From contig JAYMGJ010000170.1 in NCBI GenBank assembly GCA_037178675.1, forward strand, positions 1-27,500: a stretch of 27,500 nucleotides of DNA, given 5' to 3'. Below are positions 10,473-20,958 of this stretch, one piece after another (the stretch's first letter is position 1; each line of letters opens with the position of its first letter). The notes beneath the pieces were generated by a model, which made no database searches, was not told the origin of the DNA, and saw only the letters and a program-made list of their open reading frames with translations. The translations under genes and the position numbers were made by a program. Source of the DNA: Scleroderma bovista (taxonomy: Eukaryota; Basidiomycota; Agaricomycetes; Boletales; Sclerodermataceae).

Positions 10473-10838
10473 GTAGGGGTGGAGGCGGGAATAGGGGGTA
10501 GGTCTTTGTTTAACTGGTCGGAGGCGGGAAGACCGGAACGTGCGGCGACGAGCGAGCGGGAGGTCTGGCAAGGGCGGGACAGGAAGGGAACGGTGGAAGC
10601 CGAGGAGAACTTGGATTTCGAAGTCGCTGACAAGGTGACTGTAGGCGGCAACGGCGTTGGTGAACTGGAACTCTTCTTCAATTGCCGACTCCCTTTCCTG
10701 TACTTTGACGAGGGTGTCAGGGCGGGGACCGTAAATGATCGCCAAGCGCTCCTGTTGCGCTTCGACGAGGTGACGAGGGAACTGGTAAGGTATGGTGGGT
10801 AACGTAAGGGGTGATGTAGGAGTAAGGTTACTTTGGGA
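10473..10838 (-). other. Open frame upstream of, and in frame with, gypsy gag (no ATG)
   Basis: On the - strand 122 codons are open between TAG 10839-10841 and TAG 10470-10472, in the same frame as gag. The sequence is protein-like (for example RHLVEAQQERLAIIYGPRP and ESAIEEEFQF), richer in charged residues than the overlapping frames. It may be an N-terminal extension of Gag that lost its start or is reached by splicing or read-through, or chance. Function unknown. Confidence 0.35.
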
Positions 10839-10841
10839 CTA

Positions 10842-11275
10842 GATCCCCACAGGTGTTCCACTAAACTAAGCGTAAGACTTTGTTCGCCTGTCGCGCTCGC
10901 TGGGTCAGGGCAGTGGCACAGCTTTGCAAAGAACAAACGGCTAGTGGCTGCAGATCACAAGGTCTACCTCTGCACGGACGCAGGAACTACTGAGTATGTA
11001 TGTCTCAATCACCTTGAGGCTGCGAACCTCTCTTGAACGGGCGCCGACCTTCAGACACCAGGCACGACCCTGGGCTGGTGTACAGTATGTAAAGGTAACG
11101 GTGCTAGAAACTCCCAATGCCGAAGCACTATGGGAACGGCACTAAAGGCTGGCCGTGAACGAAACGGAAAGGTATGAAGGTGAAGCTCCTTAACCCTGGA
11201 GTCCGGGTATAGTTTCCTTATAAGGCTAGGAGAGCGCGTAGTAGAGCGAGTAAGATGTATAGATTCGAGCTCAGG
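10842..11275 (-). other. Gypsy 5' leader
   Basis: This is the stretch between the 5' LTR and the upstream open frame. I see no coding frame of note. The bases next to the LTR (CCTGAGCTCGAATC on the - strand) do not match the 3' end of a tRNA that I can name, so the primer is unresolved. Confidence 0.6.
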
Positions 11276-11646
11276 TGAGATGACCCTAGGCAGAACACCT
11301 AAGACCCAACTACACGCAAGACTCTGAGGAGGAATAGGACGCGAGGATCTAGAGCAATAACCCAAGATGAGCTCGAATGGGGAGCCTCTGGGTGCTGGAT
11401 TGCACGGTATATATACTACTATACACGAGGGCTACGTGAGGCTATCCATGAGGCTACATGCAGGTAGAAGGCTATGTAATGACATCACTGTGGAGCTAAG
11501 GCTGTGCGTAATGATGTCAAGGGTGGCAGCGTGTACAGCATGAGGTACAGGTCTAGACTAGGTAGATAAGATAGAGGCTGTACACTAAGATAAGATAAAC
11601 ACTATCTAATCGCAGATTAGATAAGATAAAAAGTCGGACCGTAACA
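11276..11646 (-). repeat. Gypsy 5' LTR (371 bp)
   Basis: Direct copy of 2963-3333, with TG at the - strand start (11646) and CA at its end (11276). It drives transcription toward lower coordinates. The differences from the other LTR are in GGACGCGAGG, CTACGTGAGG, CAGCATGAGG and AAACACTAT, all at CpG sites. Confidence 0.97.
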
Positions 11647-11651
11647 GCCAT
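11647..11651. repeat. Target-site duplication GCCAT, right of the gypsy element
   Basis: Second copy of the GCCAT found at 2958-2962. Confidence 0.95.
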
Positions 11652-12622
11652 TCCCCTCTGCAACATCATCTACTCCAATATGGTTGTCCTCATCCATCAC
11701 ACCCCCACCACCAGCAGAACCATCATTGAGACCTGGAATTGGCCCTTCAGTGGGATTGTGAGTGCGAATGAAATTATGAAGAGCACAGAGTGCGCTTGGA
11801 ATGCATGCTTGTGTGTCCAGGTTGAATTCAGGGGCAAGAAGTAAGATCCAAAAGTGTTGCTTGAGGACACCGAAAATTCGTTCAATGGCATTCCGAGCAG
11901 ATGAATGATGTAGATTAAACAACTCTTCTTGGTTGGCAGCCTATACACTTGATTACACAATGTTGTTCGGATTTAAAATCTTTGCTTACTGCAGTTGTGC
12001 CCATCACCATTCAGCAAGATGATACCAAATATTTCAGTAGGGGACAAGAAGTTCTGCTCGCAATGGGAAGCCAGTGTCAGCAAGGAAATATTTTCCAGGG
12101 GGGATTTGGAGGCCTTTTGTGCATGCATCTTGGTAAATACATGCATCCGTGGCTGAGCCTTCCCATCCGGTCAATGCATAAGTAAAGAACAGGTTGAAAT
12201 CACATGAGAAAAGACAATTTTGGGATGTGAATCCCTTGCGATTCTGGTAAGTGCCGTGTTTGAGTGCACTAGGAGCGGCTTGAATATGACTGCCATCCAA
12301 GGTGCCAATGGCATCCTTGAAAAACGGCCAGAATCAGGGGATCTCCCAGATGTGGGCATGTGTCTTGTTGCGATCCAGAAGATGGACATATTGGGTGTAA
12401 AATGGCAGAGACAACAGTATGAACAACATCTTGTGGAAGTACCTGCAAAAAGTTCAGTGAGATAATAACATTCATCAAGTTGGAAACTTACTGAGAAATG
12501 GTTGCATTCAAGCACTGAAACCGTTTGCCAACATGGCGAATGGTTAATCCAGTGACACATGTGTATAAAAAGATGGACAATTGTTCTTCAAGTGAGACCC
12601 ACTTGGAATTACCATGGCCCTG
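11652..12622 (-). pseudogene. PIF/Harbinger DDE transposase, central segment (2 of 3)
   Basis: Reading down the - strand: the end of exon 1 (12622-12492: WVSLEEQLSIFLYTCVTGLT, an HTH-like block), an intron 12491-12443, exon 2 (12442-11990), an intron 11989-11941, then exon 3. The catalytic triad is visible: first Asp in GTLDGSHI, second Asp in FLADTGFP, Glu in ARNAIERIFGVLK. The first two lie in exon 2 and the Glu in exon 3. Three TGA codons break exon 2 (12334-12336, 12034-12036, 12004-12006), and the exon 2/3 junction is one base out of phase, perhaps from a lost G at the donor. The protein would cut and paste the element in the nucleus. This copy is dead. Confidence 0.92.
12618..12622. repeat. 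Target-site duplication CCCTG, left of the copia element
   Basis: CCCTG directly precedes TGTTGAAG of the left LTR and recurs at 20954-20958 after the right LTR. Confidence 0.95.
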
Positions 12623-12910
12623 TGTTGAAGTCGCATGTGCACCCGGCGTAAACCATCGACAAAGTGCGCACAAGACTGCGACCCATATTAGTGTAGACTT
12701 AGTAATAGTCCTCTTTAGAGTAGATGTTACATGTCACACGTCATGTGTCACAGTCACGTGTCACACTATTTGTTGTATATAAACAGCGTCCACTGCTTAT
12801 ATAATATAACAGCTCTTGACCAGCTACCGCTACCATCTCAGGTTGTGCACTCCACCCAACAGGTGAGTTGGAGTAGCAGTTTCTCTACGTATATAGGTAT
12901 TGCTTCAACA
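12623..12910 (+). repeat. Copia 5' LTR (288 bp)
   Basis: TGTTGAAG...TTCAACA. A TATATAAA box lies near 12775-12782, in TTGTTGTATATAAACAGCG, with CACGTG/TGTGTCAC-type short palindromic motifs upstream (12728-12765). It matches 20666-20953 except at ten transitions. Confidence 0.97.
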
Positions 12911-12922
12911 GGTTATGAGCCC
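12911..12922 (+). promoter_or_regulatory. Copia primer binding site, complementary to an initiator tRNA-Met anticodon arm
   Basis: GGTTATGAGCCC directly follows the 5' LTR. Its complement GGGCTCATAACC is the anticodon stem-loop of tRNA-iMet (anticodon CAT). Copia and Ty5 prime from this internal half-molecule site and not from the tRNA 3' end. The match is seen; priming is inferred from those families. Confidence 0.85.
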
Positions 12923-13005
12923 TGTGAGTGCACTGTGTGCAGCAATGCACCAGACAGTGCTCCAGCTCCCTGAGCGTCGCTTTAACTAGCTTGACACTGT
13001 GGACC

Positions 13006-13134
13006 ACAGTGAGCTCCTAGCTGAGCCCCTGCACAGCCACAAGGCGAAGTCGGTCGATGACTTGTGCCAGACAGTGAGCTCCTAGTTGAGCACCTGTACT
13101 GCCACAGGCGAAGTTCGTCGATGACTTGCGTCAA
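13006..13134 (+). repeat. 65-bp direct duplication in the copia leader
   Basis: ACAGTGAGCTCCTAG...GATGACTTG occurs at 13006-13070 and again, diverged, at 13071-13134, between the primer site and the gag ATG. The rest of 12923-13293 shows no coding frame of note. The packaging or dimerisation region is normally in this leader. Confidence 0.8.
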
Positions 13135-13293
13135 CCATGGCGAACATTGTCGACAACTTGCACTGGCATGACCTAGTCATGAGTTAGCTGTTGACAGAAG
13201 TGCTTTCACTAGCACTCAGGTGTTTCTTCTTTTCTTGCTTGTCCGTTGTCGCATTCATTTGCTGACTCCGTTGACTCCAAACAGAATATCACC

Positions 13294-16200
13294 ATGTCCA
13301 GTGCTCTCGACAAGATGGTTCCCCTTTTCACTGGCTCCAATTGGCAGCAGTGGCATACCTCCATGCAGGCCTACCTTCGGGCACAAGGCCAATGGTATGT
13401 CTATTCGACGACTCAACCCGCTGACGGCCACGACGACTGAAAGGACTGGGATGACAACACCGAGAGAGCGCTCGGTAATATCACCTTGCGCCTTGCCCCC
13501 TTGATCCAGGTCGCTGTCTCAACTCTTGACAGTGTTAAGGATGTCTGGGACTACCTTAAAAAGAACTTCGGCGCCCCCAGTATCGGTTCCGCCTACGTGG
13601 AGCTTAGCAAGCTCCTGGCCACCAACATCCCCACTGGCTCCCATCCCGCTCCCGCCATTATGAAGTTGCTTAGCCACTTCACCTACCTGAAGGATGCTGG
13701 CTTCGAATTCCCTGCCCCCATGCAGGCGATGATTATCCTTTGCAAGCTCCCTCCTACTATGGAGGTTGTAGCTCAAATCCTCAGCCAAACGGCGCCGGAT
13801 GAGATCAAGAACCTCAAGCCTGACAGGATTGTCAAGGCTGCCACGCTCTCCTTTGAGCAGAAAGGCACCTCTTCCCGTGCCGGTGGTAAGGGCCCCCAGG
13901 CCAATAAGCTTAGCGCTGTGAAGCGCAAGCCAGCTGACCCCAAGTTTGCCCAGCAGCAGCAGCAGCCCCAGAGGCAGCAGCAGCAGCAAGGCGGGTCCAA
14001 CGGCGGTGCGAGTGGAAACGCTCCTGCCCAAGGACAGGGAGGCCGCACTCGACGTGGCGGCAAGAAGGCTTATGCTCGACGTGGTAAGAAGGCTTACGCT
14101 CGCCGTGAAAACGCCCAACAAGCTGCCTTCACCACATACGTCCACTATGATGGACCAGAGCCCACCGTTGACCCTCGTGCCTTGGCTCACACTCCCAGTG
14201 CTGCCCACTATGGCCCCCCTGCATTCGATAATACCATTCGGGCCTTCGACTTGGCACACCGCTTGGGGGTAGAGCCCTCCTGCCAAACCATCCACACCCT
14301 CAACCAAGTTGTGTCAATGGCAAGTGCGAACCTGGACCAGCCCGAGGCAGGTCCCTCCTCACTGAAGCGCCCTTGTCTTGAGGAGCACATCACAATGTAT
14401 GAGGAGGATGCCATCTCCCTTGGGGATGATGAACCCTTCGCCCACGAACCCTTCGCTGATGACGAGTTTGATGAGATCGATGCGATGGTCCTCGACCGCT
14501 ACAATGCGACATTGATGGTGATGGGCGCGGAGGCCAGCCTCTTCAGGCAAGTACCTTCTGCATGCGTGCTGATCGACACTGACATGCTCCCTATACATGT
14601 GCGCTATACGCCGTCACTGTATATAGTGAGTAGTCGCTACAATATGTCATGTCGTATCTCGAGAAATGCATATATCTGTTCCTGTTCGAATGATGCACAC
14701 TGTGCTGGCTGTAAGGGAAAAATGGTTGACAATAGCAAACTATCTGGTGCCTTCTGGCTCCTAGACTCTGGCACATCACACCACTTTACCAGTGACATAG
14801 GCGATTTTGCCTCTTACAACGTGCTAAAGCGAGCGCACTACGCCAAAACCACAAATGGTGTAGCACTAATTGCTGGCATTGGCACAGTATTACTCCGGTG
14901 CCTAGACCACAACTCTGGGGATGAGAAAGTCATTACACTCACCCAAGTGCTCCATATGCCAGGTGCTACTGCACGCCTTATTTCTATGGGCGAAATGCTC
15001 CAGCGTAATTACAAGGTCACTGGCGATAAGCGAGGCATTAGCCTCACCCATAAAGCAGAACGCCTATGGTTTGGGCCAGACCCAGAAGACGATCGCAACA
15101 TCATTTTCAGGATTAGATCTCTCCCGATAATTAGATCTAACTACATCACCTCCATGAGCAAAGTCGATTACGACATTATGCACCGGAGATTCGGGCACCC
15201 CTCAAAGGAAGTACTCCGACGCGCGCAAAAACATACGCAGCGCTTCCCGGAGATTCACTTTCCAACTGAGGACTGTGTTTGCCCTGGATGTGCTCTTGGC
15301 AAGATGCCCAATCGAGCTTTCCCAGAGAATGAAAGATGTGCCTCCAAGCCTTTTGAGCTGGTGCACTCTGATCTCAAATCCTTCCCAGTTACGTCGTACC
15401 GGAAGTTTAAATATGTTATTACCTTCTACGACAACTATACTTCTCATGCCTGGACTATGCCTCTTCGCTCCAAAGCTGCAGCGATTACGGCCGCCAAAGA
15501 TTTCCTCGAAATGGTGCACGTCCAACATGATATGCACGTCGTTGGATGGATGTCCGATGCTGGCAGAGAGTATAAATCCGATCTGTTTGATCGAGCACTC
15601 CTTGAGAAAGGAATTAAAATATATCAAAGTGCTCCTAGAACCCCCATGCAGAATGGCCGCGCCGAGCGTTTAGGGCGCACTCTCATGGATAAAGCTGAGT
15701 CTATGCGGCATCAAGCCTGCATCCCTGACTCCTGGTGGGAATTTGCGTTCGCTCATGCAACTCACCTTTACAACTGTACTCTGGTAGCTCGCCTGCGATG
15801 GCGCACCCCCCATGAAATGCTTAAGGGGGAGATGCCTAACATCGACCACCTACGTGTGTTTGGCTGTGGAGCATTTGTATACCTCCCAGCATCAGCTAGA
15901 GCAAATAAGATGGCTCCCAAGTCAGAGCTTATGACTTATATCAGTGTTGCCCCTGGCAATGAGCGCAATTTTTTGTTTATGCGCTCCACCAATGCAGTGT
16001 TTACCACTGCTCACGCCATCTTTGACGAGCGTCATTTCCCTCGCTGCCCCAAAAACAGGTGCGAACCTCTCGAGAACCCTTTCGGAAGGGCAAATCCAAA
16101 ACCAGCCACTGATCGACCAGGAAATTCCCCTGATGATACCGACAGTGATGATGATGTGGAACACGACCATGGCTACCCACATCCCCAAGCGCAGGATGAC

Positions 16201-16315
16201 GATCCAAAGCGCGAGGAACCTGAGGCTCCTGAGGAAGAGCCTAACCAAATAAATCCTCCCCACACCACACCACCTTCAAGAAACCCGCCACCTCTGTGCA
16301 CCTCCACCTGGCTGA
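13294..16315 (+). pseudogene. Copia Gag-protease-integrase (5' part of the polyprotein)
   Basis: The ATG at 13294 (ACCATGTCC) starts MSSALDKMVPLFTGSNWQQW, the usual copia Gag opening; an upstream in-frame ATG lies at 13246. TGA at 13438-13440 breaks the frame in Gag (one step from CGA). After a Gln-rich stretch come a duplicated GKKAYARR motif (about 14057-14106) and a short Cys cluster (about 14678-14722). Counting from 13294: protease DSGTSHHFT starts at 491. Then come the GAG-pre-integrase HHCC region (HRRFGHPS, CPGCALGK) and the integrase core with Asp693, Asp755 and Glu791 (DD35E spacing). The frame enters the 2.34-kb insert at 16316, gains the foreign tail SRTKRVWYCGHGES and stops at 16360-16362. 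I saw no CCHC knuckle in Gag. Confidence 0.94.
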
Positions 16316-18657
16316 TGTCACGCACCAAACGTGTTTGGTACTGTGGACATGGAGAAAGTTAGCTGATGAAACTAATGCGAAGAACGCACACCCAAGATCT
16401 GTTGAAAGATTGTCCCGACTTGAGGGATACAGACAGCCCTCGCTATCCATATCACGCAAAGTCAAGACTATCCTTATGCGAAGAATGAATACAAGCTTGT
16501 CATAGCCATCTATCGCACAAGAATGACTATCCTGATGCGAGAGATGAATGCCAACATGGACAGTCATCTATCGCACGAGAACCGCCAAGAAGCAGAAGAA
16601 TCCAAGGATTGATGATCATTTCAGTATGAGAGAGGAATGCAACCTACTGCAGTCCAACTCCCATACCAGAACAACCAAAGAAGCAGAAGAAACGATAGAG
16701 AAACAAAGGAGAAAAGGAAGAATCATTTTTAGCGCCCAAATGTCAAATTTAGGCACCCAGTGCCGGCATTCCGATATTTTGAATAGCTCCGCCATTTTTG
16801 AAGCTATCAATCATGTGACTATACCATCATGGAGCCTAGACCGTGGTCTATCTGCCTGTCAAGTTCCGACGTAAATCTGTTCATTTCCCATGGAGATATT
16901 CCACCCGCAATCTAGACACCCACTTCATCACTCACTATGGAGTCCGCATTTTCTCTGGAACGTTTCTCTGCTATTGCAGCAGACCTCAACTATGTCCTGC
17001 TCTTGGGACAGCCTCTCCCTGAGCTCCTGTGTACTGTCTGGTACATATCTTCCCAGCCTGCTCCCTCAGTCCCTCTTGTTCTCGGTCAGCACATTCTCCT
17101 CGTCAGTCCTGCGTCGCGCACATACTTTGGTCGTCTCAAGTCTATTGTTAGACTTGAAAATTCATACCTGGTTGTCTCTGTGTCTCCTGAGTCCTCTGCA
17201 TATGGTCCTTTCATCCCAGAGTCCTGTCACATCCATCTCCCTCTATCATTCATCTCGCTTCCCTGGACACGTCGAATCCGCTACTTGCGATTCTCTTCCC
17301 TGCTATCCCGCAACAAACACGAATGAAACAGTGCTCTAGAACCCTTCTTAGGAGCCCTAATAGAGTACAGAACCTTCCCCTTACTGCTCAAGGGAAGACT
17401 GCACTTCGGGAGCACCAAATTTCGCATTTTTGCTCTACAGAAGCTCAATCCAAGGGATTTGTGACACTCTGTGACCAGCTGTGACTCTACTTGTCATTCC
17501 AGGCCCCCTGACACTGCTCTTCTGGTCAGATCAATTCTTTTATTATCCCCCAGCCACTCCCATCAGTGGCACTGCTTCAGAAGCTCATCTCCAGATCTAA
17601 AGTTCAATAAATCATAGGTTGTGCTTCCCTTCTTTCTGAGTCACACAGAGTCACTCTGGCTCACTCTGACTCACTCTGCTGCGCATTATTCATCCCCTCT
17701 TGGCATTACTAATCCCCATTACTCCCCTTACCAATCACTTACCAATCATCCTTCAAATCATGCTTATCATGCTGCTTATCAATTCATGACTCATGCCCCT
17801 ATGATTCATATGCATTATGTCATCGCATATGCTCATTTAGCTTCGATCTACTCATCCCATGCTTTCCCCCCCTCTCTTTTGGGCCCCATGCAATGATTTT
17901 TCCATATTCTTGGTTATACACCCCTTTTTACCTATGTTTTTGCTCTTTCCCTTGGCTCAGCAGCTTGTTCAGGCTCTCCCCATCGATGACTCAGCCTGAT
18001 TACACTGCTTATCAATCGCTTACCAATTTCTTACCAATCTCTTACCAAGCACTTAGTCATTTGTGCTTACAGGGCCACAGCCCCTCCTGTATATAAACCA
18101 GCAGCCAAAGGCTGCAAGGAAGTGTCTGCTTCCCCCTCAATAAAGCGACCACATTCACTCTCCCTCACTGTCTATAAGCTCTATCTCTGTCTTTGGACTT
18201 GTAGGTCACTCAGTGCTGGCCTAAAGCTCCTATATTGTTGTTTATCAGATATATCTTGTATCTGATCATTTCTCTAGGCTGAAGCGCAGTCTAGCATCAC
18301 TGTCCACTCTATCCCATCACTGTCCATCGCATTCTTGAAGCAGGAACTGTCCCATTGCTTCCCCTCTGCTCCATCACTGCTGTTACACCCCTGTCATCAA
18401 TCTATCATCGCTTTTCTATCCCAGGACTCTTCCTAACCACTGTGGTAGGCTGAAGAGGAGTCAATACCATCCCCAGTCGCATCTATTCCCCATCAGAAGC
18501 CCTTCCCTTCCCTCCTGCATCCTGCCTGAAGGCGTGCAGCACATCCCCCTGAGGACATTAAATACCAGAAACACAAAGGAAGACCACCACTCGCATATTG
18601 CTGTCATTTGGTGTTGGTTGTTGGTTGTTCTGACCTCTTCCCTCACTTAGGCGCACA
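16316..18657 (+). mobile_element. 2.34-kb TGT...ACA element, copy 2, inside the copia polyprotein gene
   Basis: Inverted relative to copy 1 (7758-10102) and nearly identical, 2342 versus 2345 bp. Starts TGTCACGCACC, with a perfect hairpin ACCAAAC GT GTTTGGT at 16324-16339, and ends GCGCACA. TATATAAA lies at about 18090-18097 and AATAAA at 18139-18144, followed by about 510 bp, so the layout matches U3-R-U5. Upstream are repeats of CTTACCAATC (about 17727-17750 and 18010-18050) and of TCACTCTG (17640-17680). No target duplication is evident here: CTGA lies on the left, CCGG on the right. Confidence 0.85.
16829..17326 (+). pseudogene. Unrecognised ORF of the 2.34-kb element, copy 2
   Basis: Same frame as 9090-9587 of copy 1. 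The ATG at 16829 is followed by a TAG at 16913-16915, where copy 1 has CAG. From the second ATG at 16937 the frame is intact for 129 codons to 17326 and nearly identical to copy 1. No known domain is recognised. Confidence 0.4.
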
Positions 18658-20619
18658 CCGGCACCGAGAACGCCTTCACTGGCAAGAAATCTGCCACCTC
18701 TGGCACCGCAGTGCCCTGGCCGAGCTGAACGCCACCAGAATGTGCTGCGACCCCCTGCAGTAAATATCCCTGCCCACCCCCAACGTGAACGTAGAGCGCC
18801 ATTGCACCCTGGTAACGTGTATGGTGAGCAGCGACATCCCGTCAAGCAACTCCGGGATATTGAAAGTGCCTCTCGATGGCGAGAAACAGTGGGTGAGGCC
18901 CCTAGGCCCCCACAACCGGACACACCAGACCATATCCCTGGTGGTTTCCCCAACACCTCTGCAATGCCCAGTGAGGAAGATGTGCAAAAGATGTGCGAGG
19001 AAGGGGGAGCAAACCTAGTCTGTTACCTGATGGGCAAAGCCCTCGAAACCTGCGACCCTCAATACGAGAGTGTCTGCAACTGGTCCTATAAGGACATTGC
19101 TCGCTTACCCCAAGCTGAGCAGAAACTCTGGCGACTTGCTTGCCAAGAAGAGCTCAACGTGCTGCGAAAGCGCAAAGTCTTTGAGCTAGTTGACCGTCCC
19201 CGAGACTGGAAGGTCATTAAAAATCGATGGGTCTTCGATGTGAAGTCAGATGGCCGCAAGAAAGCCTGCTTATTAGCGAAAGGCTTCTCCCAGGTCGAGG
19301 GATTAGATTTCAACCAGGTCTTCTCACCAGTCGTGTGCTTTGAAACAGTGCACCTCATGCTTGCGCTTGCCGCACTTGAAAACTGGTACATTACTGGACT
19401 TGACATTCGGAGCACCTACTTGTATGGCAAGCTCGACGAAGAGATCTACATGGAACAACCCGAAGGGTTTGCAGTTCCTGGGCAAGAGCGCAAAGTGCTC
19501 CGCCTCTGGCGTGCCCTCTATGGCCTCAAACAGGCCGGCCTAGCTTGGTGGCGCACACTCAATGAGTCTCTCAAGGAGCTCGGGTTTGAGCGCCTTAAGT
19601 CTGAAGCAGGCATCTTCTTCTACAAGAAGAAAGGCACCAACATCGTCATTGGTATTATCTACGTTGACGATGCACTATTCTGCGGCCCTAACAAGGCTGT
19701 TGTTGATGCCATCAAAGCACAGTTCATGTGCAAATGGGAGTGCAGAGACCTTGGAAAACCTAAGGAGTTCCTCCGCATGCAAATCACTCGCAAAGGTCAC
19801 GCTATCCACCTGGATCAATGTGCATACCTCCAAAAGGTCATTGAACACTGCGGCATGCTCAATGCAAAGTCTGCAAGCACCCCACTGCTGGCTGGCTACT
19901 ATGCTGCCAAGAATACAGAGCCTGTTGATGCGGAACTCCGCTCCCGTTTCCAAATGGTTATTGGGTCCCTCCTGTACCTTATGTTAGGCACTAGGCCCGA
20001 CATTGCCTTTGCAATCACCCATCTCTCGTGCCATGCCGCGAACCCAACCCAGGACCACCTGTCCAAAGCGCTTTATATCTGTCACTACTTGATTGGTACA
20101 CCTAATTACTCCCTAGTGTACAATGGTGGATCCGGTGCTGGCCTGATTGCATACACGGACTCAGATTGGGGATCAGACCCTACCTCTCGCCTCTCGCAGA
20201 CAGGTTTCTATCTGAAACTTGCAGATGGCTTGATCAGTTGGACTTCTCGTGCGCAGAAGACTATTGCATACTCGTCCACTGAGGCTGAATACATGGCTTT
20301 GAGCGATTGCACTCGCCAAGTCACCTGGATTCGGAGTTTACTTGGTGAGCTCGGCTATAAGCTGAAAGCTATTCCGATTTGCGGTGATAATCAGGGGTCC
20401 ATATTCATGGTATCCAACCCTGTAACGGAGCCTCGCTCCAAGCACATCGACATCCGCTACCACGGAATCCGCGAGTCAGTCGCGAAAGGTAACATGGAAC
20501 TATTTTTTATTGATGGTGCTGAGAATCCCGTTGATCTGCTCACCAAGAACTTACCCTGCGAGAAATTCGCAAAGTTCAGAGCTCAACTAGGCTTACAGTT
20601 TCCCTCTGGCAGCATCTAG
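18658..20619 (+). pseudogene. Copia RT-RNase H (3' part of the polyprotein)
   Basis: The frame is open from the insert edge to TAG 20617-20619. It begins with a Pro-rich linker (PAPRTPSLARNLPPLAPQ), normal between integrase and RT in copia elements. RT follows: WVFDVK, LLAKGFSQ, FSPVV, the catalytic Asp in LDIRSTYLYGKLDEEIY, LYGLKQAG, and IIYVDDALF with YVDD at 19660-19671. RNase H: AYTDSDWGSD, YSSTEAEY, GDNQGS, RSKHIDIRYHGIRE. I see no nonsense codon in this part. It has lost its start because of the 2.34-kb insert; the GTG at 18742 should not be read as a start. Confidence 0.94.
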
Positions 20620-20654
20620 CGCCTTATTCGCTGAAGTGCTCTACATGCAGCACA

Positions 20655-20665
20655 GCGAGGGGGAG
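20655..20665 (+). promoter_or_regulatory. Polypurine tract of the copia element
   Basis: GCGAGGGGGAG directly before TGTTGAAG of the 3' LTR. Confidence 0.85.
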
Positions 20666-20953
20666 TGTTGAAGTTGCACGTGCACCCGGCGTAAACCGTC
20701 GACGAAGTGCGCACAAGACTGCGACCCATATTAGTGTAGACTTAGTAATAGTCCTCTTTAGAGTAGATGTTACATGTCACACATCATGTGTCACAGTCAC
20801 GTGTCACACTATTTGTTGTATATAAACAGCGTCCACCACTTATATAATATAACGGCTCTTGACCAGCTACCGCTACCATCTCAGGTTGTGCACTCCACCC
20901 AACAGGTGAGTTGGAGTAGCAGTTCCTCTACGTATATAGGTATTGCTTCAATA
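20666..20953 (+). repeat. Copia 3' LTR (288 bp)
   Basis: Starts TGTTGAAG and ends TTCAATA. The terminal CA has become TA, so the canonical 3' end is lost. A TATATAAA box is shared with the 5' LTR. Confidence 0.97.
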
Positions 20954-20958
20954 CCCTG
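20954..20958. repeat. Target-site duplication CCCTG, right of the copia element
   Basis: Second copy of the CCCTG found at 12618-12622. Confidence 0.95.

Larger units (their letters stand above)
2963..11646 (-). mobile_element. Ty3/Gypsy chromovirus with a nested 2.34-kb insert
   Basis: Two 371-bp LTRs (2963-3333 and 11276-11646) in direct orientation flank gag and pol on the - strand, with a GCCAT duplication outside. The order along the - strand is 5' LTR, leader, gag (broken by the 7758-10102 insert), frameshift signal, pol (protease, RT, RNase H, integrase, GPY/F-like region), chromodomain, polypurine tract, 3' LTR. The LTRs differ at only four positions, so the insertion is fairly recent. 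It is inactive: gag is split by the insert, pol has a TGA at 7057-7059 and the chromodomain is out of frame. I did not find a clear tRNA primer binding site next to the 5' LTR (11255-11275). Confidence 0.97.
12623..20953 (+). mobile_element. Ty1/Copia LTR retrotransposon with a nested 2.34-kb insert
   Basis: 288-bp LTRs at 12623-12910 and 20666-20953, a CCCTG duplication outside, a tRNA-derived primer site, one long gag-pol frame in the copia order (Gag, protease, integrase, RT, RNase H) and a polypurine tract. The 2.34-kb element at 16316-18657 splits the polyprotein between integrase and RT, and a TGA at 13438-13440 breaks Gag. The LTRs differ at ten positions, more than the gypsy pair, so this insertion looks older. 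Confidence 0.97.

Noticed and set aside
10052..10936. 294-codon frame on the - strand over the gypsy leader and gag
   Set aside because: Ser/Pro/Leu-rich shadow frame. The overlapping frame carries recognisable Gag sequence.
13519..14307. 262-codon frame antisense to copia gag
   Set aside because: Shadow of a GC-rich coding region; no recognisable domain.
7758..18657. Inversion of the interval between the two inverted 2.34-kb copies
   Set aside because: The GCGG/CCGC flanks of copy 1 match each other, and both retrotransposons are collinear with their own halves, so no inversion has exchanged the flanks.
16312..18661. Target duplication around copy 2 of the 2.34-kb element
   Set aside because: The flanks are CTGA and CCGG; no match of 4-6 bp is visible at the shared ends.
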